Source of the DNA: Sulfurimonas xiamenensis
Lineage (GTDB): Bacteria; Campylobacterota; Campylobacteria; Campylobacterales; Sulfurimonadaceae
Length of the DNA: 64,000 nt
Direction of reading: 5' to 3'
Assembly: GCF_009258045.1 (NCBI RefSeq)
Contig: NZ_CP041166.1
Coordinates: 868,001-932,000 of the forward strand
The translations under genes and the position numbers were made by a program. Below, in pieces: positions 25,756 to 36,040 of the stretch (its first letter is position 1; each line of letters starts with the position of its first letter). Below the pieces are notes generated by a model. The model saw nothing but the letters and a program-made list of their open reading frames with translations, had not been told where the DNA came from and ran no database searches.

Positions 25756-25785
25756 TATAATGCAAGTTCTATCTCTAAATAGAAC
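25756..25785 (+). promoter_or_regulatory. gltBD promoter -10 with an inverted repeat at the transcript start
   Basis: TATAAT at 25756-25761 is followed by GTTCTAT (25766-25772), a six-base loop and ATAGAAC (25779-25785). The repeat spans the expected +1, about 70-90 bp before the gltB start, so it is an operator or leader-hairpin candidate. No sigma54-type GG/GC element is seen. Confidence 0.4.
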
Positions 25786-25852
25786 AAGTTTCTTTAAAAA
25801 TAGATTAAATTTGTAAAAAAATTATAAATAATTACAAAATATAGGAGTTTAT

Positions 25853-28800
25853 ATGGTTGAACATCATGATTTATTGAGATCATTTAAAGATAATTGTGGT
25901 TTCGGGCTTGTTGCTAATATTAAAAATATAGCATCGCACAAAGTTTTAAATGATGCAGTTACGGCATTGGAAAGAATGATGCACCGGGGTGCAGTAGCGG
26001 CAGACGGTAAAACCGGAGATGGAAGCGGTCTTCTTTTTTCACTTCCGGAAGAATTTCTTCGTAAAGAGGCAACAAAAAAGGGTATTGAGCTGCCAAAACA
26101 GTTTGCAGTTGCTTCAGTTTTTACTAAAGATAAAAAACACTTAGATATTATAGAAGAAATTTCTGAAGCAAATGATTTAAAAATTGTTCTTCAAAGAGAT
26201 GTTCCAATAGACTCAAATGCACTTGGAGAGCAGGCCTTGGCTTCTCTCCCAAATATTGTTCAACTATTCATAATTCCAAACTCAATTATGGCTACAAATA
26301 GATTTGATGCACTTCTATATTTATCACGCAAAGAGAGCGAGCATAAACTAGCAGATGACAAAGATTTTTATATAGCATCTATGAGCTCAAAAGTTCTTTC
26401 ATACAAAGGGCTTGTAATGCCTACGCATATAAAAGAGTTCTATAAGGATCTTCAAGATGAGAATTTTAAAATCTCATTTTCACTCTTTCACCAAAGATTT
26501 TCAACAAATACATTGCCGGAGTGGAGGCTTGCTCAGCCGTTTCGCGCAGTTGCTCATAACGGCGAAATTAACTCTGTTGAGGGGAACCGCTTCAATGTAG
26601 AGATAAAATCTGAATCTATAAAAAGTGAAGTTTTTACAGATGAAGAGATTCAAAGATTGCTTCCTATCTTACAGCCAAGATCTTCAGATAGCGCTTCAGC
26701 TGATAACTTTTTTGAGTTTTTGCTTGTAAACGGCATGGACTTTTTTAAAGCAGTGCGCGCGGTTATTCCTGCAGCTTGGCAAAATGCTCCGCACATGGAC
26801 CCTGAACTTCGTGCATTTTATGAGTTTCAATCTACCGTTTTTGAAGCGTGGGACGGACCTGCAGCATTCTCCGTGACAGATGGAAGATATGTTGGATGTG
26901 TGCTTGATAGAAACGGGCTTCGCCCATCAAAATATATCATTACAAAAGATGATACGCTTCTTATAGCAAGCGAGTACGGTGTTGTCGATATTCCTGAAAA
27001 AGATATTAAAGAGAGAGGGCGTCTTCAATCAGGAGAGATGATAGGACTTGATCTTAAATTTGGAAAAATTTTTAAAAACAGTGATATTAATGATTATTTA
27101 AAAAGCTCAAACTCATATATGAAATGGCTTAATGAGCATATGATTTATCTTCAAGAGCATGTTGTAGACCAATATATGTCAGATTCAGAGTACACAAAAG
27201 AGGAGCTTGTCGCTAGACAGAGATACTTCAATATTACACATGAGGTAATAGAGCAGGTTATAGAGCCGATGATTTTAGAGGGCAAAGAGGCTGTCGGTTC
27301 CATGGGAGACGATACACCGCTTGCAGCTTTTTCAAATAAACAAAGAGCATTTAGTGATTTTTTTAAACAAAAATTTGCTCAGGTTACAAATCCTCCTATT
27401 GACCCGATTAGAGAAAAAGTTGTTATGAGTTTAAATACGGGTTTTGGCGAAGTTCACAATATACTTGATGAAGTTCCGTTTCACGCGCACCGTCTTAAAT
27501 CTGTTTCTCCTATTATTACAAGCGAAAAGTTAACTATTTTAAAATCATTCGGAGATAAAAAATCTCCGAGTTATCAGGATTTTTATCGCAATAAAACATT
27601 CTCTACTGCATATGAGAAGGATTTGAAAAAGTCATTGGATGTATTGGTAGAAAATGTTATTAATTCAGTAAAAAATGAAGGCACAAGAATTATTATACTT
27701 GATGATAGCGATTTTAGCAAAACAAAGAAAATTATTCCGATGGCAATGGCTATCGGATGTCTTAATATCGCTTTGTTAAAAGCAAAAGTACGCCATCTTG
27801 CATCTATGGTTGCAGTGAGCGGTGAAGTATATGACTCCCATAGTGCTGCTGTTCTTATAGGTTACGGCGCAAATGCGATTCATCCCAAACTTTTAGCTGA
27901 AACAGTTATTGAACATACTAAAAGATCTAATGCAATTAGCGTGGATTGCAGTGTAGCATTAAAAGCTGTTCACGGCTCACTAAATGCGGGAATACTTAAA
28001 ATCATGTCTAAAATGGGTATTTCAACTATAGCTTCATATAGAAATTCAGGTCTTTTTGATGTAATGGGTCTTAGTCGTGAGATAGTAAATGAGTGCTTTG
28101 GCGCTTCAAACTCTGCACTAAACGGACTTGATTATAACGATATAGATGAGAGACTTACAAAGTATCACAAAGATGCTTTTCAAGAGAGTGGATTCAATAA
28201 GATATTTCCTTTAAATATAGGCGGATACTATAAATTTTATAGCGGTCAAGAGCATCATGATTTTGGACCTGAGATTATTCATGCTATTCATGCAACAGCA
28301 GAGAGCGGAAGTAAAAAAGATTATGAAAAATTAAGAGATTTGGTAAACAGAAGAGGATTGAAATTTATTCGTGATTTCTTTGAGATAAAGTCGAACAGAA
28401 AACCGATTGATATCTCTGAAGTTGAGCCAAAAGAGGAAATATTTAAAAGATTTGCTTCTGCAGCTATGAGTCTTGGTTCTATAAGTCCTGAGGCGCATGA
28501 GACAATTGCTATAGCTATGAATAGAATCGGAGCACAATCAAACTGTGGAGAGGGTGGAGAAGATCCAGAGCGTTTTAAAACAGAAAGAAATTCAAAAATA
28601 AAGCAGGTTGCTTCAGGGCGTTTTGGAGTAACTCCTGCATATCTTAGAAGTGCTGAAGAGATTCAGATAAAAGTCGCTCAAGGTGCAAAACCGGGTGAAG
28701 GTGGACAGCTTCCTGGACATAAAGTATCGGCACTTATCGCAAAACTTCGCCACACAGTTCCGGGTGTTACGCTTATTTCCCCTCCGCCTCATCATGATAT

Positions 28801-30292
28801 CTACTCGATTGAGGATTTGGCACAGCTTATTTTTGATGTAAAGCAGGTAAATCCAAAAGCAAGAGTTGCGGTTAAGTTGGTTTCAACTATCGGTGTTGGA
28901 ACAATTGCTGCAGGTGTTGCTAAAGCGTATGCAGATAAGATTATTATATCCGGCGGAGACGGCGGAACAGGTGCTGCACCTCTGACTTCCATCAAATTTG
29001 CAGGAAATCCTTGGGAACTTGGTCTTAGCGAAGCGCATAATGCACTAAAAGCAAATAATCTTAGAAAAGTTGTTGAACTTCAAACAGACGGAGGTTTGAA
29101 ATCTGGTCTGGATGTGGTAAAAGCAGCACTACTTGGTGCTGAGAGCTATGGTTTTGGAACTGGAGTCTTAACTATCGTAGGTTGTAAAATGCTTAGAATA
29201 TGTCATGTAAATAAGTGTTCGGTGGGTATTGCTACGCAAAATGAAAAACTTCGTCAAGAGTTTTTTAAAGGACATGTCGATCAGCTTATAAACTATTTTA
29301 CACTTTTAGCCGAAGATATCCGTTCTATTATGGCAGAACTCGGATTTAAAACAATGCAGGAGATGATTGGAAGAAGTGATTTGTTGAAAGTCGTAGATAA
29401 CGATTTTGCTCAAAAATTTGATTTTAGTGCAGTTTTACATCAAGAAGATGGAACAAATACACATCAACAAAAATTCAATCCTCCATTTGACAAAAATGAT
29501 TTTGAAAAAGATGTATTAAAAGAGGCAATGAGCGCTATCAAGCATCCTGAGTATCCGGTAAGAATAAGCAGAAATATTACAAATGTAAATAGAAGTTTTG
29601 GTGCGCTTATTAGTGGTGAAATAGCCGAATATTATGGTGATAAAGGTTTAAGCTCTGATACGATTAGAATTAATCTAACAGGTATTTCAGGACAAGCACT
29701 CGGTGCATTTTTGATTCATGGGGTATCAATATACTTAAATGGTGTAGCAAATGACTATATTGGAAAAGGTATGCATGGCGGTAAGATAGTAATTACCTCT
29801 AAAAACAGCGGCGAAGAGTTTGCTGCGGGAGGAAATACATGTCTTTACGGCGCAACTGGCGGAAAACTTTATATCTCAGGAAGTGTGGGTGAGAGATTTG
29901 CAGTTCGAAATTCTGGAGCGCTTGCAATTGTTGAAGGAACAGGCGACAATGCCTGCGAGTATATGACAGGCGGTGTTGTAGTAATATTAGGTCGTACTGG
30001 AATAAACTTTGGTGCGGGTATGACAGGCGGAATCAGTTTTGTTTATGATGAAGAGCATAAATTTGTAGAAAATGTAAATCGTGAATTAGTAGAGCTTGTA
30101 AGAATCGATACGGATGAAACCGATGAAGCAAGACACTATCTTAAAAAACTTCTTAAAGATTATGTTGTTGAGACTCAGAGCAAAAAAGCAAAAGAGCTGC
30201 TTGATAATTTTAGAGTAGAAGTAAGAAATTTCTGGCTGGTAAAACCTAAAAATCTAACAAAATTGCCTATGAACTTAGAGATCGGAGATTAA
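25853..30292 (+). CDS. gltB: glutamate synthase large subunit
   Basis: A 1479-residue GOGAT alpha subunit, normal length. The Ntn glutaminase nucleophile is C15 in DNCGFGLV, after a 14-residue propeptide. The glutaminase domain runs to about residue 430. The FMN/synthase domain contains GSISPEAHETIAIAMNRIG and GGDGGTGAAPLTS. The iron-sulfur cluster site is CKMLRICHVNKC (CX5CX4C), and a C-terminal glycine-rich beta-helix closes the protein. It makes two glutamates from glutamine and 2-oxoglutarate for ammonium assimilation. gltD follows by 2 nt. Confidence 0.98.
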   Translation: MVEHHDLLRSFKDNCGFGLVANIKNIASHKVLNDAVTALERMMHRGAVAADGKTGDGSGLLFSLPEEFLRKEATKKGIELPKQFAVASVFTKDKKHLDIIEEISEANDLKIVLQRDVPIDSNALGEQALASLPNIVQLFIIPNSIMATNRFDALLYLSRKESEHKLADDKDFYIASMSSKVLSYKGLVMPTHIKEFYKDLQDENFKISFSLFHQRFSTNTLPEWRLAQPFRAVAHNGEINSVEGNRFNVEIKSESIKSEVFTDEEIQRLLPILQPRSSDSASADNFFEFLLVNGMDFFKAVRAVIPAAWQNAPHMDPELRAFYEFQSTVFEAWDGPAAFSVTDGRYVGCVLDRNGLRPSKYIITKDDTLLIASEYGVVDIPEKDIKERGRLQSGEMIGLDLKFGKIFKNSDINDYLKSSNSYMKWLNEHMIYLQEHVVDQYMSDSEYTKEELVARQRYFNITHEVIEQVIEPMILEGKEAVGSMGDDTPLAAFSNKQRAFSDFFKQKFAQVTNPPIDPIREKVVMSLNTGFGEVHNILDEVPFHAHRLKSVSPIITSEKLTILKSFGDKKSPSYQDFYRNKTFSTAYEKDLKKSLDVLVENVINSVKNEGTRIIILDDSDFSKTKKIIPMAMAIGCLNIALLKAKVRHLASMVAVSGEVYDSHSAAVLIGYGANAIHPKLLAETVIEHTKRSNAISVDCSVALKAVHGSLNAGILKIMSKMGISTIASYRNSGLFDVMGLSREIVNECFGASNSALNGLDYNDIDERLTKYHKDAFQESGFNKIFPLNIGGYYKFYSGQEHHDFGPEIIHAIHATAESGSKKDYEKLRDLVNRRGLKFIRDFFEIKSNRKPIDISEVEPKEEIFKRFASAAMSLGSISPEAHETIAIAMNRIGAQSNCGEGGEDPERFKTERNSKIKQVASGRFGVTPAYLRSAEEIQIKVAQGAKPGEGGQLPGHKVSALIAKLRHTVPGVTLISPPPHHDIYSIEDLAQLIFDVKQVNPKARVAVKLVSTIGVGTIAAGVAKAYADKIIISGGDGGTGAAPLTSIKFAGNPWELGLSEAHNALKANNLRKVVELQTDGGLKSGLDVVKAALLGAESYGFGTGVLTIVGCKMLRICHVNKCSVGIATQNEKLRQEFFKGHVDQLINYFTLLAEDIRSIMAELGFKTMQEMIGRSDLLKVVDNDFAQKFDFSAVLHQEDGTNTHQQKFNPPFDKNDFEKDVLKEAMSAIKHPEYPVRISRNITNVNRSFGALISGEIAEYYGDKGLSSDTIRINLTGISGQALGAFLIHGVSIYLNGVANDYIGKGMHGGKIVITSKNSGEEFAAGGNTCLYGATGGKLYISGSVGERFAVRNSGALAIVEGTGDNACEYMTGGVVVILGRTGINFGAGMTGGISFVYDEEHKFVENVNRELVELVRIDTDETDEARHYLKKLLKDYVVETQSKKAKELLDNFRVEVRNFWLVKPKNLTKLPMNLEIGD

Positions 30293-30294
30293 TC

Positions 30295-31680
30295 ATGAGA
30301 GAGTATTTAACAATTGAAAGAGTAGAAGCAAAAAAAAGATTAGTCGTAGAGAGAACAAAAGATTTTGGAGAGATTTACGAAGTTTTTGACAAGAGTGAAG
30401 CTGCAACACAAAGCGAGAGATGTATTCAGTGCGGAGACCCGTTTTGTCTCAACAAATGCCCGCTTCACAACTATATCCCGCAATGGCTAAAGGCTATAAG
30501 TGAGAAAGATTTAGAGTTTGCTTTTAAACTCTCAAACGAGCCATCTCCATTTCCTGAAGTTATGGGTAGAGTCTGCCCGCATGACAGACTCTGCGAAGGC
30601 GATTGTACTTTAAATGACGGTCATGGTGCTATTACAATCGGTTCAGTGGAAACACACATTACAGAAGAGGGATTTAAAGCAGGATATAAACCTGAATTTC
30701 CAGGAATAACAACTGATAAAAAAGTTGCAATTATCGGAAGTGGACCGGCTGGACTCTCGGCTGCAACCTATCTTTTGCGTTCAGGAATAGCAGTGACTAT
30801 GTATGAGAGAAGCGATAGAGCAGGCGGACTTTTAACATATGGTATTCCAAATTTTAAGCTTGACAAGAAAATAGTTGAGCGCCGTGTAAAATATCTTATC
30901 GAAGCAGGCATGGAGCTTGTGCTTGGGTGTGAAGTAGGCAAAGATATAGCTTTTGAAGAGATTGCAGATAAACATGATGCAATGTTTATAGGTGTCGGTG
31001 CTACAAAAGCCAAAAAAGCTTCTATCAACGGAGAACAAGCACCAAATGTTTACAAAGCAATGGATTATTTAACAGCGATTCAGAGAAAAAATTTTAAACA
31101 ATCTTATGATAAAAAATTTGATTTTAAAGATAAAAATGTTGTTGTAATCGGCGGTGGAGACACAGCTATGGATTGTTTAAGAACTGCTAAGAGAGAGGGT
31201 GCAAAAAGTGTTACCTGTCTATATAGACGCGATGCTCACAATATGCCAGGAAGTCAAAAAGAGTATAAAAATGCAATGGAAGAGGGAGTTGATTTTATAT
31301 TTTTTGTCTCCCCTAAAGAAATTGTTCTTAATGACAAAGGCAATGCAATTGCAGTAGAGTTAATTAAAACTACTCTTGGAGCAAAAGATGAGAGCGGCCG
31401 TCAAAAGATGGAGGAGATTAAAGGGAGTGAACACAGAATAAGTGCTGATGTAATAATCATGTCTTTAGGTTTTAATCCAGAAATCCCGTCATTTTTAGCA
31501 GAAAATGGTATAGAAACAAACAAGTGGGGCGGGATTGTTATTAATGAAAATACGCATGAGACTACAACTTCTGGAATTTATGCGGGAGGTGACTGTTATA
31601 GAGGTGCTGATTTGGTTGTAACAGCAGCTTACGACGGTCGTGAAGCGGCAAGAAGCATAGTGAAGTCTTTGTTTAAATAA
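30295..31680 (+). CDS. gltD: glutamate synthase small subunit
   Basis: A 461-residue flavoprotein that passes electrons from NAD(P)H to GltB. The N-terminal cysteine cluster CIQCGDPFCLNKCPLHNYIP and a second CPHDRLCEGDC set bind [4Fe-4S]. GSGPAGLSAATYL is the FAD Rossmann motif and GGGDTAMDC the nucleotide-binding one; AGGDCYRGADLVVTA closes the FAD site. It is co-transcribed with gltB and ends at a strong rho-independent terminator. Confidence 0.97.
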   Translation: MREYLTIERVEAKKRLVVERTKDFGEIYEVFDKSEAATQSERCIQCGDPFCLNKCPLHNYIPQWLKAISEKDLEFAFKLSNEPSPFPEVMGRVCPHDRLCEGDCTLNDGHGAITIGSVETHITEEGFKAGYKPEFPGITTDKKVAIIGSGPAGLSAATYLLRSGIAVTMYERSDRAGGLLTYGIPNFKLDKKIVERRVKYLIEAGMELVLGCEVGKDIAFEEIADKHDAMFIGVGATKAKKASINGEQAPNVYKAMDYLTAIQRKNFKQSYDKKFDFKDKNVVVIGGGDTAMDCLRTAKREGAKSVTCLYRRDAHNMPGSQKEYKNAMEEGVDFIFFVSPKEIVLNDKGNAIAVELIKTTLGAKDESGRQKMEEIKGSEHRISADVIIMSLGFNPEIPSFLAENGIETNKWGGIVINENTHETTTSGIYAGGDCYRGADLVVTAAYDGREAARSIVKSLFK

Positions 31681-31693
31681 AGGGGGCTTAATT

Positions 31694-31730
31694 TTCTGCA
31701 TGCAACAAATTTGTATGCAGAATTTTTTTT
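31694..31730 (+). terminator. rho-independent terminator after gltBD
   Basis: TTCTGCAT and ATGCAGAA pair around an ACAAA/TTTGT inner stem with a small bulge, followed by eight T residues. It lies 14-50 nt past the gltD stop. Confidence 0.8.
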
Positions 31731-31777
31731 ATTGATTATCTATAAAAAATTATATATGTAAAGTATAATATAAAATT

Positions 31778-31786
31778 TGATATAAT
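31778..31786 (+). promoter_or_regulatory. extended -10 promoter for the accD operon
   Basis: TGATATAAT followed by TCG: an extended -10 (TGnTATAAT) 31 bp before the accD start, with no clear -35. The same TGATATAATTCG string occurs before the TauE/SafE gene at 38358. Confidence 0.55.
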
Positions 31787-31816
31787 TCGTCCCATTAATA
31801 TAATAAAGGATAATCT

Positions 31817-32662
31817 TTGAACCTCTTAAGCATTTTTTCTAGAAATAAAAATCAAAAACAGCCAGTAAAGAGTGAAGCTCCTGCTCACTGGGTTAAATGT
31901 AAATCTTGTCAATCTTTGATGTATTACAAAGAGGTGGAAAATCAAAAACATGTTTGTCCTAAATGTGGTTATCATATTAGAATAGGAGTTAAAGAGAGAA
32001 TCGAACTTTTAGCAGATGAAGGAACATTTGTAGAGTATGATGATAATTTAAAACCTGTAGATCCTTTAGAGTTTGTAGATAAAATATCTTATAAGCAAAG
32101 GCTTGAAGATGCTGCAAAAAAAACAGGTAAAAATTCATCTGTTGTAAGCGGCGAATGTGAAATGAATGGCGTTGCAGCACAGCTTGTTATATTCGATTTT
32201 GCTTTTATGGGCGGCTCTTTAGGCTCTGTTGAGGGTGAAAAAATTGTTCGTGCTGTTAATCGTGCCATAGAGAAAAGACATGGTTTAATAATACTTAGTG
32301 CAAGCGGTGGTGCTAGAATGCAGGAGAGTACTTTTTCACTTCTTCAAATGAGTAAAACTTCTGCAGCTTTAGCAAAACTGGCAAATCATAATCTTCCATA
32401 TATTTCAGTTCTTACTGACCCTACAATGGGTGGAGTAAGTGCTTCATTTGCAACACTTGGTGATATCATTATAGCTGAACCAGGCGCTCTTATCGGTTTT
32501 GCAGGACAGAGAGTTATTGAACAGACAATCGGCTCTGCTCTTCCGGATGGATTTCAACGCGCAGAGTTTTTGCTTGAAAAGGGCTCCATTGACATGGTTG
32601 TAAATAGAAATAATCTTAAGCAAACACTTTCAGATCTTTTAACACTTCTAAAAGTTGCATAA
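31817..32662 (+). CDS. accD: acetyl-CoA carboxylase carboxyltransferase subunit beta
   Basis: A 281-residue subunit of the carboxyltransferase that makes malonyl-CoA for fatty acid synthesis. The N-terminal zinc ribbon is KCKSC...CPKCGYH, and the crotonase-type core has GGARMQES and [12 protein letters not shown]. Start is TTG at 31817 with AAAGGA upstream. It opens a seven-gene run and overlaps the next gene by 1 nt. Campylobacter also places accD beside rlmH and dksA. Confidence 0.96.
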   Translation: MNLLSIFSRNKNQKQPVKSEAPAHWVKCKSCQSLMYYKEVENQKHVCPKCGYHIRIGVKERIELLADEGTFVEYDDNLKPVDPLEFVDKISYKQRLEDAAKKTGKNSSVVSGECEMNGVAAQLVIFDFAFMGGSLGSVEGEKIVRAVNRAIEKRHGLIILSASGGARMQESTFSLLQMSKTSAALAKLANHNLPYISVLTDPTMGGVSASFATLGDIIIAEPGALIGFAGQRVIEQTIGSALPDGFQRAEFLLEKGSIDMVVNRNNLKQTLSDLLTLLKVA

Positions 32663-33225
32663 TGCGTCTTTACGCACTATGTGACCAAGATCTTCTAGAT
32701 AAAAGAGAAATCTCAATAGAAGATTATATTCGCATTGCAATAGAGCAAAAAGCAGAGATAATCCAATACCGCAATAAAAATGCAAATAAGCAGTTTATAA
32801 AAGAACAGCTTATTAAAATCAGAAATATATATGATGGTTTTTTGATTGTAAACGATGCATATGAACTTGTAGAGTTTTGCGACGGTGTGCATGTCGGGCA
32901 AGAGGATTTAAAAACTATTGACAATGATCCAGTCAGAGCGGTAAAAACTTTAAGAGAAATTATTAAAAAAGATAAAATATTAGGCATCTCTACACACAGT
33001 AAAGCAGAGGTATTGCAAGCTAATGAGATGGAGTTAAATTATATTGGTTTAGGGGCATATAGAAATACAAATACAAAAAATGACATATCAACAATTCTTG
33101 GAGAAGAGCTGGATGAAATTGCTTCATTATCCAGACATTTTGTAGCTGCAATCGGAGGTGTTCAAAAAAGTGATAAATTTTCAAATGTTACATATCATGT
33201 CATAGGAAGTGGGCTTTTATCATGA
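32662..33225 (+). CDS. thiamine phosphate synthase-like protein (ThiE/TenI family)
   Basis: A 187-residue TIM-barrel protein with ThiE landmarks in order: [43 protein letters not shown] and VAAIGGVQ. ThiE joins thiazole phosphate and HMP diphosphate; TenI-type relatives aromatise thiazole. QYRNK rather than the usual QLRxK and the short length leave the exact reaction open. No other thiamine genes are nearby. It sits between accD and rlmH with 1-nt and 4-nt overlaps. Confidence 0.75.
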   Translation: MRLYALCDQDLLDKREISIEDYIRIAIEQKAEIIQYRNKNANKQFIKEQLIKIRNIYDGFLIVNDAYELVEFCDGVHVGQEDLKTIDNDPVRAVKTLREIIKKDKILGISTHSKAEVLQANEMELNYIGLGAYRNTNTKNDISTILGEELDEIASLSRHFVAAIGGVQKSDKFSNVTYHVIGSGLLS

Positions 33226-33680
33226 ATATAGAGATAGTCTCAATTGCAAAAAAAGAGCGCTCTACCTATGATCCTCTCTATAAAGAGCTTATAAAGATGA
33301 TTTCTCGCTTTGCAAAAGTTGATGATACGGAACTTTTTAACAAAGATGTAACAAAAGCACACACTATCTCACCGGAAGCCTCTAAACAGGCATATTCAAA
33401 ACTTTTAGAACCTTATATATCAAAAGGTTTTAATATAATATTGCATCCGGATGGGAAAATAGTTGATAGTTATGAATTTAGTAAGCTATTAGATGATAAA
33501 ATTGCGATTAAATTTTTTATAGGCGGAGCTTATGGCTTTGAAGACAAGTTTTTAAAAAAAAGTGATGTCGTAATAAGTTTGGGAAATATAACTATGAGTC
33601 ATAAGATTGCAAAAGTAGTTTTGCTTGAACAGATTTATAGAGGTTTTTCAATTTTAAGCAACCACCCATATCATAAATAA
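33222..33680 (+). CDS. rlmH: 23S rRNA pseudouridine-1915 N3-methyltransferase RlmH
   Basis: A 152-residue SPOUT-class methyltransferase acting on helix 69 of 23S rRNA in the assembled ribosome. The C-terminal knot motif is [10 protein letters not shown]...[28 protein letters not shown], ending with the typical NHPYHK. Length is standard. ATGA overlap with the thiE-like gene. Confidence 0.96.
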   Translation: MNIEIVSIAKKERSTYDPLYKELIKMISRFAKVDDTELFNKDVTKAHTISPEASKQAYSKLLEPYISKGFNIILHPDGKIVDSYEFSKLLDDKIAIKFFIGGAYGFEDKFLKKSDVVISLGNITMSHKIAKVVLLEQIYRGFSILSNHPYHK

Positions 33681-33689
33681 GGAAAGTAA

Positions 33690-34046
33690 GTGCAAGATAG
33701 TGAGCTAAAATACTTTAAAGAAATATTAGAAAGTAGAAAAGAACAGATAATAAAAAATATTAATAGTGTATATGCTGAGTTAGATGAGTTAGGTTTGCTA
33801 GAATTAAATGATGAAGGTGATCATGCGTCGGCGGACAATAACTCAATGGTAGAAAATGCAATAGTAAAACAACAAGAAAAAGAGTTAAAAGAGATCAATG
33901 TAACATTGGCAAAAATTGCAGCGCGTGAATATGGAGTATGTGAAATGTGTGAGGACCTTATTGGGTTTCAAAGATTAAAAGTTAAGCCTCATGCGATATA
34001 CTGTAAAGATTGTAGAGAGATCGTAGAAAAATCAGAATCTAAATAA
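33690..34046 (+). CDS. dksA: DksA/TraR-type C4 zinc finger protein
   Basis: A 118-residue RNA polymerase secondary-channel regulator. The coiled-coil tip DEGDHASAD contains DxxDxA, and the zinc finger is CEMCEDL...CKDC. DksA tunes transcription of stable RNA and amino-acid genes with ppGpp. Start is GTG at 33690 with AAGGAAAG upstream. It lies between rlmH and the membrane protein gene in the order I know from Campylobacter. Confidence 0.93.
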   Translation: MQDSELKYFKEILESRKEQIIKNINSVYAELDELGLLELNDEGDHASADNNSMVENAIVKQQEKELKEINVTLAKIAAREYGVCEMCEDLIGFQRLKVKPHAIYCKDCREIVEKSESK

Positions 34047-34056
34047 GGGGTAAAGC

Positions 34057-35073
34057 ATGCATATTAAAAAATACACAGTAGCAGCATTTATATTAATCAT
34101 ATTAGTCGGATGGTATATTTATGCGTTCGTAACTCAAGAAAGCTTAAGTATTAATTTATTTGGTACAACACTTCCATCGTTTTCAATAGCTGTTTGGGTA
34201 ATTTTGCCTATGATTATATTATATGTAGCCAGTGTAATTCATATGTTGTTTTACTCATTTTTAGGTACTTTAAAAAGTCGTAAATTTGATAAAGATTATG
34301 AAAAAATTGTTAACGCAATTATAGATGCTTATCTTGGTAAAAATGATCGTTCCAACTCATTTAAAACCAGTAGATATCAACTTTTAGGTTCTGTTATTGA
34401 TAATGCAACAATTTTTCCTGTCGGAGATGTAAATATAGACATTGATAATAAAAAAATCAGTGAAGTTCTTACTTTAATTAATAAAATTAGAAATGGAGAA
34501 CCTGTTGATTTAAAAAAATACTCTTTACTTCCGTCAAATCCACTTGTAATTCAAAATGAGAGAAACAGATACAAAAAAGGCGATATAAGTGCCGAAGATA
34601 TATTAGCTGATGAGAAAAAATATGACAGCAGCCTACGCAAAGAGGTATATATTGATTTTGTTAAAGAAGCACCGCTTTATTTGATAGAAAAATATAAAAG
34701 TGCTTTAACTAAAGAAGCTCTTTTTGAAATTTTATCCAGAGTTAATGCGGATAAGCATACATTAGAGATATCTAATGACTCATTAATTTCTCTTTTTAAT
34801 GATTTAAAATTAAGTTCAAAAGAGTATATAGAAGCATCTAAAAAATTATCTAAAACGATGCTTCCTGAACAGAGAATAAAACTTTTTGAAACATTAAGCA
34901 ATGAAAAAGAGTTTGCTATGGAAGCATATCTCTTTACTCTGTTTGATTTGGAGATGATCGATCCTGCAAAAGAGATATTAGATATTTCACAAGCAAATGA
35001 GTATATACCTTTTAAAGCATATAGTTCACTCAGAGAGTGTGGAGAAAATTTTGATATCAATCTTTTTGTATAG
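34057..35073 (+). CDS. conserved membrane protein of unknown function
   Basis: A 338-residue protein with two N-terminal membrane segments (about 8-26 and 42-68) and a long charged, mostly helical cytoplasmic C-terminus. I see no catalytic motif. A membrane protein occupies the same place between dksA and dus in Campylobacter, so it is a conserved Campylobacterota operon member. Start is ATG after AAGGGGT. Function unknown. Confidence 0.8.
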   Translation: MHIKKYTVAAFILIILVGWYIYAFVTQESLSINLFGTTLPSFSIAVWVILPMIILYVASVIHMLFYSFLGTLKSRKFDKDYEKIVNAIIDAYLGKNDRSNSFKTSRYQLLGSVIDNATIFPVGDVNIDIDNKKISEVLTLINKIRNGEPVDLKKYSLLPSNPLVIQNERNRYKKGDISAEDILADEKKYDSSLRKEVYIDFVKEAPLYLIEKYKSALTKEALFEILSRVNADKHTLEISNDSLISLFNDLKLSSKEYIEASKKLSKTMLPEQRIKLFETLSNEKEFAMEAYLFTLFDLEMIDPAKEILDISQANEYIPFKAYSSLRECGENFDINLFV

Positions 35074-35086
35074 TAAAAAAGCATAA

Positions 35087-36040
35087 ATGACTAAAAGTAT
35101 ATCCTTTGATAAACCAATATATGTTTTAGCACCTCTTGCGGGCTATACGGATCTGCCTTTTAGGAGTGTGGTTAAAAAATTTGGAGCTGATTTGACTGTA
35201 AGTGAAATGCTTAGTTCAAATGCTTTGGCTCACGGATCTGCTAAAACACTTCATATGATACAAAAAAGCACAAATGAAGATCCATATTCTGTTCAAATTG
35301 CAGGAGCAGATGTAAATGTTGTGCGTAAAGCAGTTGAGATTTTAAATGAGCAAGAGGGAATAGATATTATTGACCTAAATTGCGGCTGTCCCGTGCCAAA
35401 AGTAGTTGGTCACGGAAGCGGAAGCTCACTTCTTTTAGATCTTTCTTTAATGGGTGATATTATAAAAACTATCAAAGAGACCTCAAACAAAAAGCTAACA
35501 AGTGTAAAGATAAGACTGGGCTTTGAGAAGAAAAATCATATTGAAATAGCAAAGAGAGTTGAAGATTGCGGAGCCGATTTTTTAGCGGTTCATGGAAGAA
35601 CACGCATGGGAAAATTCAAAGCGCCGGTTGATTATGATGCTATAAAAGAGATCAAAGAGGCTATAAATATACCGGTTATCGCAAACGGTGATATAGACTC
35701 TTATGAGAAGGCAAAGTGGGTTTTAGAACACACAGGAGCAGACGGAGTCATGATCGGAAGAGGTGCTGTCGGTGCTCCTTGGATATTCCATCAGCTTAAA
35801 ACAGGAACTAAAGATATTGACAAAAATATTAAGCATGATATAATCATGGAGCACTTTGATAAGATGATAGAGTTTTATGGTTCTCATGGAGTACCCATGT
35901 TTAGAAAGCATACTCATACTTACTCTAAAGGTTACCGAGGTGCATCAGCACTTAGGGACAGTGTAAACCGTATATCAGATATAAAAGAATACCGTGCTGT
36001 CATAGATGACTTTTTTTGTAGTAATGAGATAATTTGTTAA
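35087..36040 (+). CDS. dus: tRNA dihydrouridine synthase (Dus family)
   Basis: A 317-residue FMN-dependent enzyme that reduces uridine in tRNA D-loops. Motifs are LAPLAGYTDLPFR at the N-terminus, DLNCGCPVPKVVGHGSGSSLL with catalytic cysteine, VHGRTRMGKF, VIANGDI and GADGVMIGRGAVGAPW. It is closest to the DusB type. It overlaps the next gene by 7 nt and follows the membrane protein gene by 13 nt. Confidence 0.95.
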   Translation: MTKSISFDKPIYVLAPLAGYTDLPFRSVVKKFGADLTVSEMLSSNALAHGSAKTLHMIQKSTNEDPYSVQIAGADVNVVRKAVEILNEQEGIDIIDLNCGCPVPKVVGHGSGSSLLLDLSLMGDIIKTIKETSNKKLTSVKIRLGFEKKNHIEIAKRVEDCGADFLAVHGRTRMGKFKAPVDYDAIKEIKEAINIPVIANGDIDSYEKAKWVLEHTGADGVMIGRGAVGAPWIFHQLKTGTKDIDKNIKHDIIMEHFDKMIEFYGSHGVPMFRKHTHTYSKGYRGASALRDSVNRISDIKEYRAVIDDFFCSNEIIC

